A stretch of DNA of 64,000 nt from Microbacterium nanhaiense. GTDB lineage: Bacteria > Actinomycetota > Actinomycetes > Actinomycetales > Microbacteriaceae. Under the pieces are notes generated by a model. That model searched no databases. It was given only the letters and a program-made list of their open reading frames with translations, and had not been told where the DNA came from. Location of the stretch: the NCBI RefSeq assembly GCF_014646015.1, contig NZ_BMMQ01000009.1, positions 62,001 through 126,000 on the forward strand. Reading direction: 5' to 3'. How positions within the stretch are numbered: the first letter of the stretch is position 1; each line of letters opens with the position of its first letter. Positions 17,384-25,724 of this stretch are shown one piece after another. The translations under genes were made by a program, and so were the position numbers.

Positions 17384-18049
17384 TCACACCAGGCGGTATC
17401 CGGCGCCGCGCACGGTCTCGATGCGGTGCGCCCCGAGCTTCTGCCGCAGGTAGCCGATGTAGACGTCGGCGATGTTCGAGCCGGGGTCGAAGTCGTAGCC
17501 CCACACGCGGCTCAGGAGTTGTTCGCGGCTGAGCACCTGACCGGCGTGGCGCACGAGTTCCTCGGCGAGCGCGTACTCCCGCGCCGAGAGGTCGATCGGC
17601 GGCTGGTCGTCGACGCGGGCCTGCCGCGTGCGCACGTCGAGCGTGAGATCACGATGACGGAGCTCGTTCGCGGGGGCCGCGGTGTCCGCGTCGCGGCGCA
17701 TGCGCAGCCGGATCCGCGCGAGCAGCTCGTCGAAACGGAAGGGCTTGCCGAGGTAGTCGTCGGCGCCGCCCTCGAGCCCGGCGACGGTGTCGCCGACCTC
17801 GGTTCGCGCCGTGAGCATGATGATCGGCATGCGGGATCCGGATCCGCGCAGCTCCTCCAGCACTTCGAAGCCGGTCTTCCCCGGCATGTTCACGTCGAGC
17901 ACGAGCAGGTCGAACTCGTCGGTCTGGGCGAGCGCGAGCGCAGAGGCGCCGTCGTGGGCGACGTGAGTGGCGTAGCCCGCCGCGCGCAGGCCCTTCTCGA
18001 TGAAGGCGGCGATGCGCTTCTCGTCATCGGCGATGAGGATCGATGCCAC
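17384..18049 (-). CDS. OmpR-type response regulator
   Basis: A 221-residue regulator. The receiver domain (2-120) has DDE at 8-10, phosphoacceptor Asp in LLVLDVNMPG, Thr in MLTART and Lys in LGKPF. The winged-helix domain (about 130-221) ends IETVRGAGYRLV with a typical recognition segment VYIGYLRQKLG. The GTG at 18049 lies inside the end of the kinase gene, so the two are coupled. It is likely to bind the shared box upstream of the glycosyltransferase operon and of the poly-Asp gene (inference from synteny). Confidence 0.92.
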   Translation of the reverse strand: MASILIADDEKRIAAFIEKGLRAAGYATHVAHDGASALALAQTDEFDLLVLDVNMPGKTGFEVLEELRGSGSRMPIIMLTARTEVGDTVAGLEGGADDYLGKPFRFDELLARIRLRMRRDADTAAPANELRHRDLTLDVRTRQARVDDQPPIDLSAREYALAEELVRHAGQVLSREQLLSRVWGYDFDPGSNIADVYIGYLRQKLGAHRIETVRGAGYRLV

Positions 18050-19478
18050 CGGCGGGCCTTTCGTTGAGGGGTACGGAGATCTGGAAGATCGATCCGCCGC
18101 CCGGCGCGTCCGTGACGCTCGCGGATCCGCCGTGGGCGCGGGCGATGACCTGAACGATGTTGAGGCCGAGCCCGCTGCCCGGCTTCTCCGCCGCCCCGCG
18201 CGTGAAGCGTTCGAAGACGCTCTGCTTGTCGGCGTCGGCGACGCCCGGTCCGTAATCGCGCACCCACAGGTGCAGCTGGCCGGCGTCGGTGTGGCTGCCG
18301 ATCACGAATCGGCCGCCGCCGTGGGTGACAGCGTTCTGAGAGAGCTGCAGCAGCGCCTGCGTGATCCTGGCCGCGTCGAGCGGGGCGACCACCTCGGCGA
18401 TCGGACCGGCGGCGACGTCCGCGCCGTCGATTCCGGAAGCCTTGCGCGTGACCTGGGCGATGAGGTCGGCGGCGTCGGTCGGCACGGGCTGAACGGGCGT
18501 CGGCCCGTGCAGCGACGCCGTCGAGGACAGGTCCTGCACGAGCCTGCTCATGCGGTCGAGTTCGTCGACGACGAGCGCCTGCGTCTCGCGCACATCGCTC
18601 GGCTCTTCGGGATCCAGCAGCTCCACGTGGCCGCGGACGATGGTCAGCGGGGTCTTGAGCTCGTGCCCGACGTCGCTCAGCAGCTGGCGCTGCGAGTCGA
18701 GGGCCCCGTCGAGGCGGTCGAGCATGGCATTCATCGTGGCGGCGAGCTCGGAGACATCGTCGCGTCCCTCGATCGGGAGGCGCTCCCCGAGCGACTGCGC
18801 CGATACCCGCTCGGCCGTCTCGCGCATGCGGCGCAACGGGCGGAGCAGGCGCCCGGCGACGATCGTCGCCACGCCCGCGATCACGACGATGACGACGATC
18901 GACGAGATGACGAAGATCCGGCCCGGCTCGACCAGCTCGGACAGCTCCGCGTGCACGTCGTACGCCATGATGAACAGCACGTCGGAGGCGTCCGGGGCGT
19001 TCGGAAGCTCCACGGGCGCGGCGAGGAAGCGCCAGTTGACGCCCTCATCGGCGTAGGTGCCGAGCACGGGATCGCCGCCCGCCGCCGCCTCGACGGCGAA
19101 GGGCACGAAGCCGGGCGCCTCGCGCAGGTCGACGTCGAGGGGCACGCCGGGAAGGTAGGCGATGTTGTCGTCGACGACGCCGAGCACGCCCGTGTTGTCG
19201 TCGGGGCTCATGCGCCGCACGATGTCCTCGAGCGCCTCGCGCGAGGATCCCCAGCCGAGGGGGTTGGCTTCGTCGCCCTCGACGATGAAGCGCGCGGACT
19301 CGAGGTTCGCCCGCAGCCGGTCCTCGACCTGATGCATGATCGTCGCCCGCTCGACGACGAAGACGGCCGCGGCGACGGCCGCGAGACCGAGCGCGGCGAC
19401 AAGCGTGATGACGACGACGAGGCGCACGCGCACCGATACCACGGGCATGCGTCGCTTCGGAGGCCTCGAGTCGTTCAC
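18024..19478 (-). CDS. Sensor histidine kinase of the OmpR system
   Basis: A 484-residue membrane kinase. Helix 1 (about 18-42), an extracytoplasmic sensor of about 145 residues, helix 2 (about 187-212), a HAMP domain (GRLLRPLRRMRETAERVS), HisKA with LLSDVGHELKTPLTIVRGH (phosphoacceptor His) and HATPase with NAVTHGG, DYGPGV and GSGLGLNIV. The extracytoplasmic domain suits sensing of an envelope stress. The GTG at 19478 gives a complete first helix. Its 26-bp overlap with the regulator gene shows cotranslation. Confidence 0.9.
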   Translation of the reverse strand: MNDSRPPKRRMPVVSVRVRLVVVITLVAALGLAAVAAAVFVVERATIMHQVEDRLRANLESARFIVEGDEANPLGWGSSREALEDIVRRMSPDDNTGVLGVVDDNIAYLPGVPLDVDLREAPGFVPFAVEAAAGGDPVLGTYADEGVNWRFLAAPVELPNAPDASDVLFIMAYDVHAELSELVEPGRIFVISSIVVIVVIAGVATIVAGRLLRPLRRMRETAERVSAQSLGERLPIEGRDDVSELAATMNAMLDRLDGALDSQRQLLSDVGHELKTPLTIVRGHVELLDPEEPSDVRETQALVVDELDRMSRLVQDLSSTASLHGPTPVQPVPTDAADLIAQVTRKASGIDGADVAAGPIAEVVAPLDAARITQALLQLSQNAVTHGGGRFVIGSHTDAGQLHLWVRDYGPGVADADKQSVFERFTRGAAEKPGSGLGLNIVQVIARAHGGSASVTDAPGGGSIFQISVPLNERPAGGIDPHRR

Positions 19479-19530
19479 GCCTCTCAGTATTGCTCCCCGC
19501 GTCGGCGGAATCCGGGCGATTCGGCCTCCA

Positions 19531-19556
19531 TAAGAGCCTTCTCATCGAGCGGTGAT
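19531..19556 (+). promoter_or_regulatory. Putative OmpR-type regulator box upstream of the poly-Asp gene
   Basis: TAAGAGCCTTCTCAT followed by CGAGCGGTGAT. It is the plus-strand partner of the element at 17330-17355. The core ends 44 bp before the ATG at 19590. It lies in the divergent gap with the kinase gene and so could also autoregulate the system. Confidence 0.6.
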
Positions 19557-19589
19557 GCGCAGTTTATGCCGAACCCGCACCATGGAGTC

Positions 19590-20045
19590 ATGACCCGGAA
19601 AGCTGTCATCCTCACCTTCGTGGGCGGCCTGGCGCTCGCCGCGATCGTCGGCGGTGGCGCGCTCGCGGCCTCGGCGCTCGCGCCGCAGACCACGGGCGGG
19701 CACGTGCTCGACGGCGGCGCGATCACCGGCGAATACACCGTGACGCCCACACCGTCCCCCACCGCTCCGGCGGGCCCAACGGCCACCCCGTCGCCGAGCG
19801 CCTCCCCCAGCGCCTCCCCCACCCCGGACAAGAAGCCGACCCCCGCGCCGGCGCCCGCGTCGCAGGCCCCCGCACCGGAACCCGCACCGGATCCGGCACC
19901 GGCTCCCGCGCCGGCACCCGCTCCCGAGCCCAAGTATGTGCCCCCGGCACCGCCCGTCGAGGTCGACGATGACGATGACTGGGACGACGACGGAGACGAC
20001 GACTGGGACGACGATGACGGAGACGACGGGGACGACGACGACTGA
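19590..20045 (+). CDS. Secreted or anchored Pro/Ala-rich protein with poly-Asp tail
   Basis: I do not recognise a family. The 151 residues comprise a short basic N-terminus and hydrophobic helix (about 5-30, signal peptide or anchor), a linker of Pro-Thr-Ser then Pro-Ala repeats (about 50-120) that could span the cell wall, and a C-terminal tail of about 27 residues that is almost entirely Asp with two Trp. Such a tail would be strongly anionic and could bind Ca2+ or other cations. The promoter carries the same box as the glycosyltransferase operon, so the protein is probably an output of the OmpR-type system. Confidence 0.75.
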   Translation: MTRKAVILTFVGGLALAAIVGGGALAASALAPQTTGGHVLDGGAITGEYTVTPTPSPTAPAGPTATPSPSASPSASPTPDKKPTPAPAPASQAPAPEPAPDPAPAPAPAPAPEPKYVPPAPPVEVDDDDDWDDDGDDDWDDDDGDDGDDDD

Positions 20046-20080
20046 TCGTCGCCGCCGATCGCGCCGCGCGGATCCGCTTC

Positions 20081-20123
20081 TCTCCGGCACCTCCTCCGCG
20101 GTCGGCGGAGGAGGCGCCGGAGA
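20081..20123. terminator. Bidirectional terminator hairpin
   Basis: 19-bp arms with a single mismatch (TCTCCGGC..CCTCCTCCGC and complement), 5-nt loop, between the convergent poly-Asp and clpB genes. Confidence 0.75.
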
Positions 20124-20132
20124 TGCGTGGGG

Positions 20133-22265
20133 TTAGGACGGATCCGTCACCGCGAGGCCGTCGCCCGACGCGGCCACGTCGACCCGCACCATGTCGCCGT
20201 CGTGGATCCGGCCCGCGAGGATGCCCTTCGCCAGCTGATCCTGCACCTGCTTCTGGATGAGCCGGCGCAACGGGCGCGCGCCGAACGCGGGGTCGTAGCC
20301 GCGCTCCGCGAGCCACGTCCGGGCGTCCGGGGTGACGGCGAGCGTGAGCCGGCGATCCGCCAGGCGACGCTGCAGCAGGTCGATCTGCAGCTCGACGATC
20401 TGCGCGAGCTCGTCCTCGCCGAGGGCCGTGAACACCACGATGTCGTCGAGGCGGTTCACGAACTCGGGCTTGAACGAGCGCTGCACGAGCTCGAGCACCT
20501 GCTCGCGCTTGGTCTCGAGCGGGATCATCGGGTCGATGAGGATCGGCGATCCGATGTTGCTCGTGAGGATCAGGATGACGTTCTTGAAGTCGACCGTGCG
20601 GCCCTGACCGTCGGTCAGGCGCCCGTCGTCCATCACCTGCAGCAGCACGTCGAACACCTCGGGGTGCGCCTTCTCGACCTCGTCGAGCAGCACCACCGAG
20701 TAGGGGCGGCGACGCACGGCCTCGGTGAGCTGACCGCCCTGGTCGTAGCCGACGTACCCGGGAGGGGCGCCGACGAGGCGCGAGACGGAGTGCTTCTCGC
20801 CGTACTCGGACATGTCGATGCGGATCATCGCCTGCTCGTCGTCGAAGAGGAACTCCGCGAGAGCCTTCGCGAGTTCGGTCTTGCCGACGCCGGTGGGGCC
20901 GAGGAACATGAAGGATCCGGTCGGCCGGTTCGGATCCGACAGCCCGGCGCGCGAGCGTCGCACGGCGTCGGAGACGGCGGCCACTGCCTCGCGCTGACCG
21001 ATGAGCCTCTTGCCGAGCTCGGCCTCGAGGTGCAGGAGCTTCTCGCTCTCGCCCTGCAGCAGGCGCCCAACGGGGATGCCTGTCCACGCCGCGATGACGC
21101 CCGCGATGTCCTCGTCGGTCACCTGGTCGCCGACCATCCGCTCGCCCTGCTGCTCGGCGGCATCCGCCTCGGTGAGCTCGCGCTCGAGGGCGGGAATCTC
21201 GCCGTATAGCAGGCGCGATGCCTTCTCCAGCTGACCCTCGCGCTGGGCGCGCTCGGCCTGGATCCGCGCCTCGTCGAGGCGGGTCTTCAGCTCGCCGACG
21301 CGGTTGAGCGAGGCGCGCTCGGCCTCCCAGCGGGCCTGCATCTCGTCGAGCTGCTTCTGCTGCTCGGCCATGGTGTCGCGGAGGGTGGCGAGGCGCTCCT
21401 TCGAGGCCGGGTCCTTCTCCTTCTTGAGCGCGAGCTCTTCGAGCTTCAGGCGGTCGACGTGGCGGCGCAGCTCGTCGATCTCGAGCGGGGCGGAGTCGAT
21501 CTCCATGCGCAGCCGGCTCGCCGCCTCGTCGATCAGGTCGATGGCCTTGTCCGGCAGCTGGCGGCTGGGGATGTAGCGGTGCGAGAGCGACGCCGCCGCG
21601 ACGAGCGCGCCGTCGGCGATCGAGACCTTGTGGTGCGCCTCGTAGCGCTGCTTGAGACCGCGCAGGATCGCAATGGTGTCCTCCACCGACGGCTCGCCCA
21701 CGTACACCTGCTGGAAGCGGCGCTCGAGGGCCGCGTCCTTCTCGATGAACTCGCGGTACTCGTTGAGCGTCGTCGCGCCGATGAGCCGCAGCTCGCCGCG
21801 GGCGAGCATCGGCTTGAGCATGTTCGCGGCCGCGACGGATCCCTCCCCGCCGCCCGCGCCCATGAGCACGTGCAGCTCGTCGATGAAGGTCACGACGCGA
21901 CCCTCCGACTCGGTGATCTCCTGCAGGACGCTCTTCAGGCGTTCCTCGAACTGACCGCGGTACATTGCGCCCGCGACGAGCGCCGAGATGTCGAGGGCGA
22001 TCAGCTCCTTGCCCTTCAGCGACTCCGCGACGTCGCCCGCGACGATGCGCTGGGCGAGGCCCTCGACGACGGCCGTCTTGCCGACGCCGGGCTCACCGAT
22101 GAGCACGGGGTTGTTCTTGGTGCGGCGCGTCAGCACCTGGCTCACGCGGCGGATCTCGCTGTCGCGTCCGATCACCGGGTCGAGCTTGCCGCTGCGGGCG
22201 CGCTCGGTGAGGTTGATGCCGAACTGCTCGAGTGCGCTCTTCTGCTCTTCTTGTTGTGCCGCCAT
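20133..22265 (-). CDS. clpB: ClpB-type disaggregase lacking the N-terminal Clp_N domain
   Basis: A 710-residue Hsp100 ATPase that with DnaK resolubilises aggregates. NBD1 has GEPGVGKT near 60 and Walker [10 protein letters not shown] full coiled-coil middle domain (about 265-390) marks ClpB rather than ClpA/C, and NBD2 has GPTGVGKT with [14 protein letters not shown]. ClpB is normally about 860 residues. Here the Clp_N repeat domain is absent, and the protein begins with the linker [24 protein letters not shown]. The start is firm: AGGAGGT precedes the ATG and the HAIR operator lies just upstream. Transcription should be HspR-controlled. Confidence 0.95.
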   Translation of the reverse strand: MAAQQEEQKSALEQFGINLTERARSGKLDPVIGRDSEIRRVSQVLTRRTKNNPVLIGEPGVGKTAVVEGLAQRIVAGDVAESLKGKELIALDISALVAGAMYRGQFEERLKSVLQEITESEGRVVTFIDELHVLMGAGGGEGSVAAANMLKPMLARGELRLIGATTLNEYREFIEKDAALERRFQQVYVGEPSVEDTIAILRGLKQRYEAHHKVSIADGALVAAASLSHRYIPSRQLPDKAIDLIDEAASRLRMEIDSAPLEIDELRRHVDRLKLEELALKKEKDPASKERLATLRDTMAEQQKQLDEMQARWEAERASLNRVGELKTRLDEARIQAERAQREGQLEKASRLLYGEIPALERELTEADAAEQQGERMVGDQVTDEDIAGVIAAWTGIPVGRLLQGESEKLLHLEAELGKRLIGQREAVAAVSDAVRRSRAGLSDPNRPTGSFMFLGPTGVGKTELAKALAEFLFDDEQAMIRIDMSEYGEKHSVSRLVGAPPGYVGYDQGGQLTEAVRRRPYSVVLLDEVEKAHPEVFDVLLQVMDDGRLTDGQGRTVDFKNVILILTSNIGSPILIDPMIPLETKREQVLELVQRSFKPEFVNRLDDIVVFTALGEDELAQIVELQIDLLQRRLADRRLTLAVTPDARTWLAERGYDPAFGARPLRRLIQKQVQDQLAKGILAGRIHDGDMVRVDVAASGDGLAVTDPS

Positions 22266-22303
22266 GTTTTACCTCCTGGGTGATCGAATCCTGGGTGACC
22301 AAA

Positions 22304-22324
22304 CTTGAGTAGGGTTGACTCAAG
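22304..22324. promoter_or_regulatory. HAIR operator (HspR-binding site) of clpB
   Basis: CTTGAGT-N7-ACTCAAG, a perfect match to the HspR-associated inverted repeat consensus, 38 bp upstream of the clpB ATG. It implies heat-shock derepression by HspR, which is usually encoded in the dnaK operon elsewhere. Confidence 0.93.
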
Positions 22325-22411
22325 TTTAGCACTGTCGAGCGCACAACCGCTCGCCGCTGGTCCGGCGCCCGACGCACTCGGGTCCCGGATCCGCCCGGAC
22401 CGCCCCGCGCG

Positions 22412-23101
22412 TCAGGCTCGCACGCCGTACAGCTCGCCGATCTCCTTCGACCCCATGCCCCGACTGTAGGTGGGATGCTGCGGCCAGCCCTCGGGAGAGT
22501 CCTCCCATTCCTCCTGCCTGCCGTACGGCAGGAGGTCGACCAGGCCCTGCAGGTGACTGAGCCGCTCGGTGCCGCGACCGTTGGTGTGCCAGGTGCGGTA
22601 CACGGTGTCGCCGTCGCGGAGGAAGACGTTCACCGCGAACCCCGCCCCGGGAGGGGCGCCGACATCGGCGCCGAAGGAGCTGCCGGCGCTGGAGTACCAC
22701 GCCATCTTGTTGCCCACGCGGTCGCGATACGCCAGGAGCTCGTCGATGGGGCCGTTGCTGACGATCACGAATCGGGCGTCGTAGTACCGCTCCAGCACGT
22801 CGAGGCGCGTGAACTGCGAGGTGAACCCCGTGCAGCCCGGACACTGCCACGTGTTGCCGTCCGACCACATGTGGTTGTAGACGATCAGCTGCGAGCGGCC
22901 GCCGAAGACCTCGGTCAGGGTCACCGGACCCTCCTCGCCGACCAGGGTGTACGCGGGCAACTCGACCATCGGCAGGCGACGGCGCTCGGCCGCGATCGCG
23001 TCGAGCTCGCGGGTGGCGGCCTTCTCGCGCACCCTCAGGTCATCGAGCCGGCGCTGCCATTCCTCGGCGGACACGATCGGGGGAAGGGGTACGGCGCTCA
23101 T
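22412..23101 (-). CDS. DUF899-family thioredoxin-like protein
   Basis: A 229-residue cytosolic protein of the DUF899 family. The core contains a thioredoxin-like CPGCTGF motif (WQCPGCTGFTSQF) near residue 88 and the HTNGRGTE segment typical of the family. The reaction is unknown; members resemble AhpC/TSA-type folds. The ATG at 23101 follows GGAGG at good spacing; an ATG five codons upstream has no ribosome site. It is a monocistronic gene between clpB and the DesR-like regulator. Confidence 0.85.
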   Translation of the reverse strand: MSAVPLPPIVSAEEWQRRLDDLRVREKAATRELDAIAAERRRLPMVELPAYTLVGEEGPVTLTEVFGGRSQLIVYNHMWSDGNTWQCPGCTGFTSQFTRLDVLERYYDARFVIVSNGPIDELLAYRDRVGNKMAWYSSAGSSFGADVGAPPGAGFAVNVFLRDGDTVYRTWHTNGRGTERLSHLQGLVDLLPYGRQEEWEDSPEGWPQHPTYSRGMGSKEIGELYGVRA

Positions 23102-23207
23102 CGCAACCTCCGTCATCGGAATCGGTCGCCCTCAGTCTGCGCGCGGACACCGGCGCCGTCAACGGGGTGCGCGCGGCCCTCCGCGGCCGAACGCACGCCG
23201 GCGGTCG

Positions 23208-23227
23208 CCGCGGGCGGAGGCCCGCGG
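23208..23227 (-). terminator. Terminator hairpin after the DesR-like regulator
   Basis: A perfect 8-bp palindromic stem CCGCGGGC / GCCCGCGG with a GGAG loop, touching the stop codon of the regulator gene. The rest of the 23102-23228 gap shows no further signal. Confidence 0.6.
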
Positions 23228-23228
23228 G

Positions 23229-23831
23229 CTAGATCCAGCCCTTCTCCTCCGCGATCAGGACGGCCTGTTGGCGCGTCTCCACGCCGAGCTTTCCGAGCAC
23301 GACCGAGACGTGGTTGCGCACCGTGCCGGGCGCGAGCGACAGGGTGCGGGCGATCTGGCCCGTCGTCTCCCCGCGCCGTCCGACGCGCAGCACGTCGAGC
23401 TCGCGCGGCGTGAGCGGGCAGCGCACGTCGGTCAGAGCGTCGGCCGCGATCTCGGGATCCACGTACCGGCCGCCCGCCGCCACCTTCCGCACGACCTGGG
23501 CGACCTCGTCGGCCCCGCGCGATTTCGGGAGGAAGCCCGCGACACCCGACGACAGCGCGCGGCGGAGCACGCCGGGGCGGGCGTGACGGGTGACGACGAC
23601 GAAGCGCGCCGCGATGCGGCGGCTCAGCTGCGCCGCGACGTCGACCCCGTCGGCGCCCGGCATCTCGAGGTCGAGCACGCACACATCGGGCTCGAGCTCG
23701 AGGGCCCTGGCGATCGCCTCGGTGCCATCGGCGCACTCGGCCACGACATCGATGTCCTCCTCGAGGCGCAGCAGCGCGGCGAGCGCCGAACGGATCATGG
23801 CCTCGTCATCGGCCAGCAGAACGCGGATCAT
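23229..23831 (-). CDS. DesR-like NarL/LuxR-type response regulator
   Basis: A 200-residue regulator. The receiver domain has DDE at 8-10, phosphoacceptor Asp in VCVLDLEMPG and Lys in FLPKSRGADE. The LuxR HTH (about 137-195) reads LTPRELDVLRV...GQIARTLSLAPGTVRNHVSVVLGKLG. It overlaps its kinase by 4 bp. DesR-like systems often respond to membrane state. The promoter of the operon carries an ATGACA-N2-TGTCAT palindrome that could be its own site. Confidence 0.9.
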   Translation of the reverse strand: MIRVLLADDEAMIRSALAALLRLEEDIDVVAECADGTEAIARALELEPDVCVLDLEMPGADGVDVAAQLSRRIAARFVVVTRHARPGVLRRALSSGVAGFLPKSRGADEVAQVVRKVAAGGRYVDPEIAADALTDVRCPLTPRELDVLRVGRRGETTGQIARTLSLAPGTVRNHVSVVLGKLGVETRQQAVLIAEEKGWI

Positions 23832-25006
23832 CGCTCCCCCTCCCCCGGAACCCGGACCACGACGGCGAATTCGTGCGGCTCGCGCCGCACGTCGAGGCTG
23901 CCGCCCGCCTCCGCGACGCGCCGCGCGATCCCCTCCAGCCCGGATCCGTCGGCGCCGTCCTGGCCGCCCGCGCGGTCGTTGACGATCTCATAGCGCCACC
24001 CGTCTGCCCCCGACTCGAGCGCGAGGCGCGCGCGGCGGCCGCCGCCATGCCGCAGGACGTTCGTCGTGGTCTCGCGGATCACGGGCCCGAGCACGTCGGC
24101 GGGCGCGGCATTGACGTCGTCCGGTGCCTCGGCGGTCGCCGAGATCCCCGCCGCCTGCAGCAGGTCGCGCGCGTTCGCGATCTCGTCCGCGAGCGACACC
24201 GTTCGGAATCTCGTCGCGAGCTCGCGCGTGCCCTGCGTCGCCTCCGCGACGCTCACGCGCGCCGCGCGGATCTGCTCGAGGGCGGCGTCCGGATCCCGCC
24301 CCATCAGCTTCTCCGCGAGCTCGAGCTGCAGCGCGATGACCTGCAGGTGGTGGCCCTGCAGGTCGTGCACGTCGGTCGCGACGCGCAGTCGCTCCTGCGT
24401 CGCCGCGAGGCGCGACTCGACGCCGCGCGCGCGGTCGAAGGCGAGGAGCACGTCCCACCACCACAGCGAGGTGACGCTCGCCGTCGGCAGCGCGATCGAG
24501 AAGATCATGCCGATCGCCCAGACCGGGGAGTGCAGCTCGACCGGCGTCTGCGCCCTGTCGATCACGGCGATGGCGACGAGCGCCGCCGTCACCGCGATCA
24601 CGACGCGCAGCCGCACCCCGCGCGGCCAGTTGAGGATGACGACGGGCTGCAGGAGGAACGCCGCCCCCGCGAGCCAGCTGCCCGTGAGCGCGGGCATCGC
24701 GACCGCGGCCGCGGCGCACACGACGAGGCCCGGGATGTCCCGGCGCGGCAGCAGCGGCCCCTGGTCCTCGCGGCGGCGATAGGCGAGCAGCACCCAGGCC
24801 GTGCCGCCGAACCACAGCGCGCCGACCGCGAGCGCGAGCGGGTCGACGTCGAACTCCCCCTCCGATGTTCCCCACGCCCCGGCCCACGCCGTGACGAAGA
24901 ACAGCTCGAACAGCAGCACCGCCGAAACGGTGTACCACCACGTCGCCCAGATGCCGCGGGCGAGTTCGAAGGATCCGCGACCGCGGGCATGGGCTCTGCT
25001 ACTCAC
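23828..25006 (-). CDS. DesK-like sensor histidine kinase
   Basis: A 392-residue kinase. Five or six hydrophobic segments lie within 15-180 with little extracytoplasmic mass, as in thermosensor DesK. HisKA_3 reads RLRVATDVHDLQGHHLQVIALQ with the phosphoacceptor His, and the HATPase ends with GLEGIARRV. The GTG at 25006 is chosen because TACGCT lies 6 nt upstream (leaderless); the frame is open to 25030. It is divergent from the small membrane protein at 25176. Confidence 0.88.
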   Translation of the reverse strand: MSSRAHARGRGSFELARGIWATWWYTVSAVLLFELFFVTAWAGAWGTSEGEFDVDPLALAVGALWFGGTAWVLLAYRRREDQGPLLPRRDIPGLVVCAAAAVAMPALTGSWLAGAAFLLQPVVILNWPRGVRLRVVIAVTAALVAIAVIDRAQTPVELHSPVWAIGMIFSIALPTASVTSLWWWDVLLAFDRARGVESRLAATQERLRVATDVHDLQGHHLQVIALQLELAEKLMGRDPDAALEQIRAARVSVAEATQGTRELATRFRTVSLADEIANARDLLQAAGISATAEAPDDVNAAPADVLGPVIRETTTNVLRHGGGRRARLALESGADGWRYEIVNDRAGGQDGADGSGLEGIARRVAEAGGSLDVRREPHEFAVVVRVPGEGER

Positions 25007-25012
25007 AGACCC

Positions 25013-25018
25013 AGCGTA
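25013..25018 (-). promoter_or_regulatory. -10 box TACGCT of the DesK-like operon
   Basis: On the minus strand TACGCT, 6 nt, then the GTG at 25006. It fixes the start. Confidence 0.6.
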
Positions 25019-25023
25019 GGCGC

Positions 25024-25037
25024 ATGACACATGTCAT
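25024..25037. promoter_or_regulatory. ATGACA-CA-TGTCAT inverted repeat at the kinase promoter
   Basis: Perfect 6-bp arms around CA, placed between the -10 box and the expected -35 position, so a bound protein would block or contact RNA polymerase. The 11-mer ATGACACATGT is shared with the gap before the first NarL-type regulator. Confidence 0.55.
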
Positions 25038-25175
25038 GGGAGGAGCGTGACGACCGCCTCGAAGCCGGTGACAGGCCGACACTGCCGCGAACGCGTCCGT
25101 GCCGGTGAACTGGAGTCATCCGGCGCGGAGAACCCCGCGACATCGAAACCCGCGACAACGAATAGAGAGCAGACC

Positions 25176-25691
25176 ATGAACCTCATCGACACCTTCCAGG
25201 ACCTCGTCGCCCGCGTGCCCGAGCTCGTGCAGCCGCTCATCGTCGCCCTCGCCGGCGCCGTGCCCTTCGTCGAGGGCGAGGGTGCGGCGGCGATCGGGGT
25301 GATCGGCGGCATTCATCCCGTGATCGCCGCACTGGCGGGCGCGATCGGCAACTTCGTGTGCGTCGCGGTCCTCGTCCTCCTGAGCGCGGGCACGCGCCGC
25401 GCGATCGTGGAGCGGCGGCGCGTCGCGGTTGCGGCGGGCGGCGGATCCGTCGCCGCGCCCGAGCCCGCCTCGCCGCGCAAGGAGAAGTTCCAGCGCGCGC
25501 TCGTGCGCTACGGCGTTCCGGGGGTGAGCCTGCTCGGGCCGCTGCTGCTGCCCACGCAGTTCACGGCGACGATGCTGGCAGCGGCGGGTGTGACCCGCGC
25601 GCGGATCCTCTTCTGGCAGGGGCTCGCAATCGTGCTCTGGACGACCCTCATCACCCTCGTGATCACGGGCGTCATCTCCGTCGCACAGTGA
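25176..25691 (+). CDS. Small multidrug-export-like membrane protein
   Basis: A 171-residue membrane protein resembling the small multidrug export (YqaE/Sm_multidrug_ex) group. Hydrophobic segments lie near 15-33, 40-75 and 105-171. The PFVEGEGAAAIGVIGG stretch and the PGVSLLGPLLLPTQFT motif are characteristic. Export function for this group is only weakly established. The ATG at 25176 follows GAGAG. It is divergent from the DesK-like kinase across a 169-bp gap that holds the ATGACA palindrome and nothing else clear, so regulation by that system is plausible. Confidence 0.7.
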   Translation: MNLIDTFQDLVARVPELVQPLIVALAGAVPFVEGEGAAAIGVIGGIHPVIAALAGAIGNFVCVAVLVLLSAGTRRAIVERRRVAVAAGGGSVAAPEPASPRKEKFQRALVRYGVPGVSLLGPLLLPTQFTATMLAAAGVTRARILFWQGLAIVLWTTLITLVITGVISVAQ

Positions 25692-25724
25692 TCCCTCGTC
25701 GGAGCGGCGGCTCCGGGACGCGGC

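Noticed and set aside
22326..22868. Extra gene opposite the DUF899 coding region
   Set aside because: Arg-rich shadow frame; DUF899 on the correct frame has a clear CPGC motif and ribosome site.
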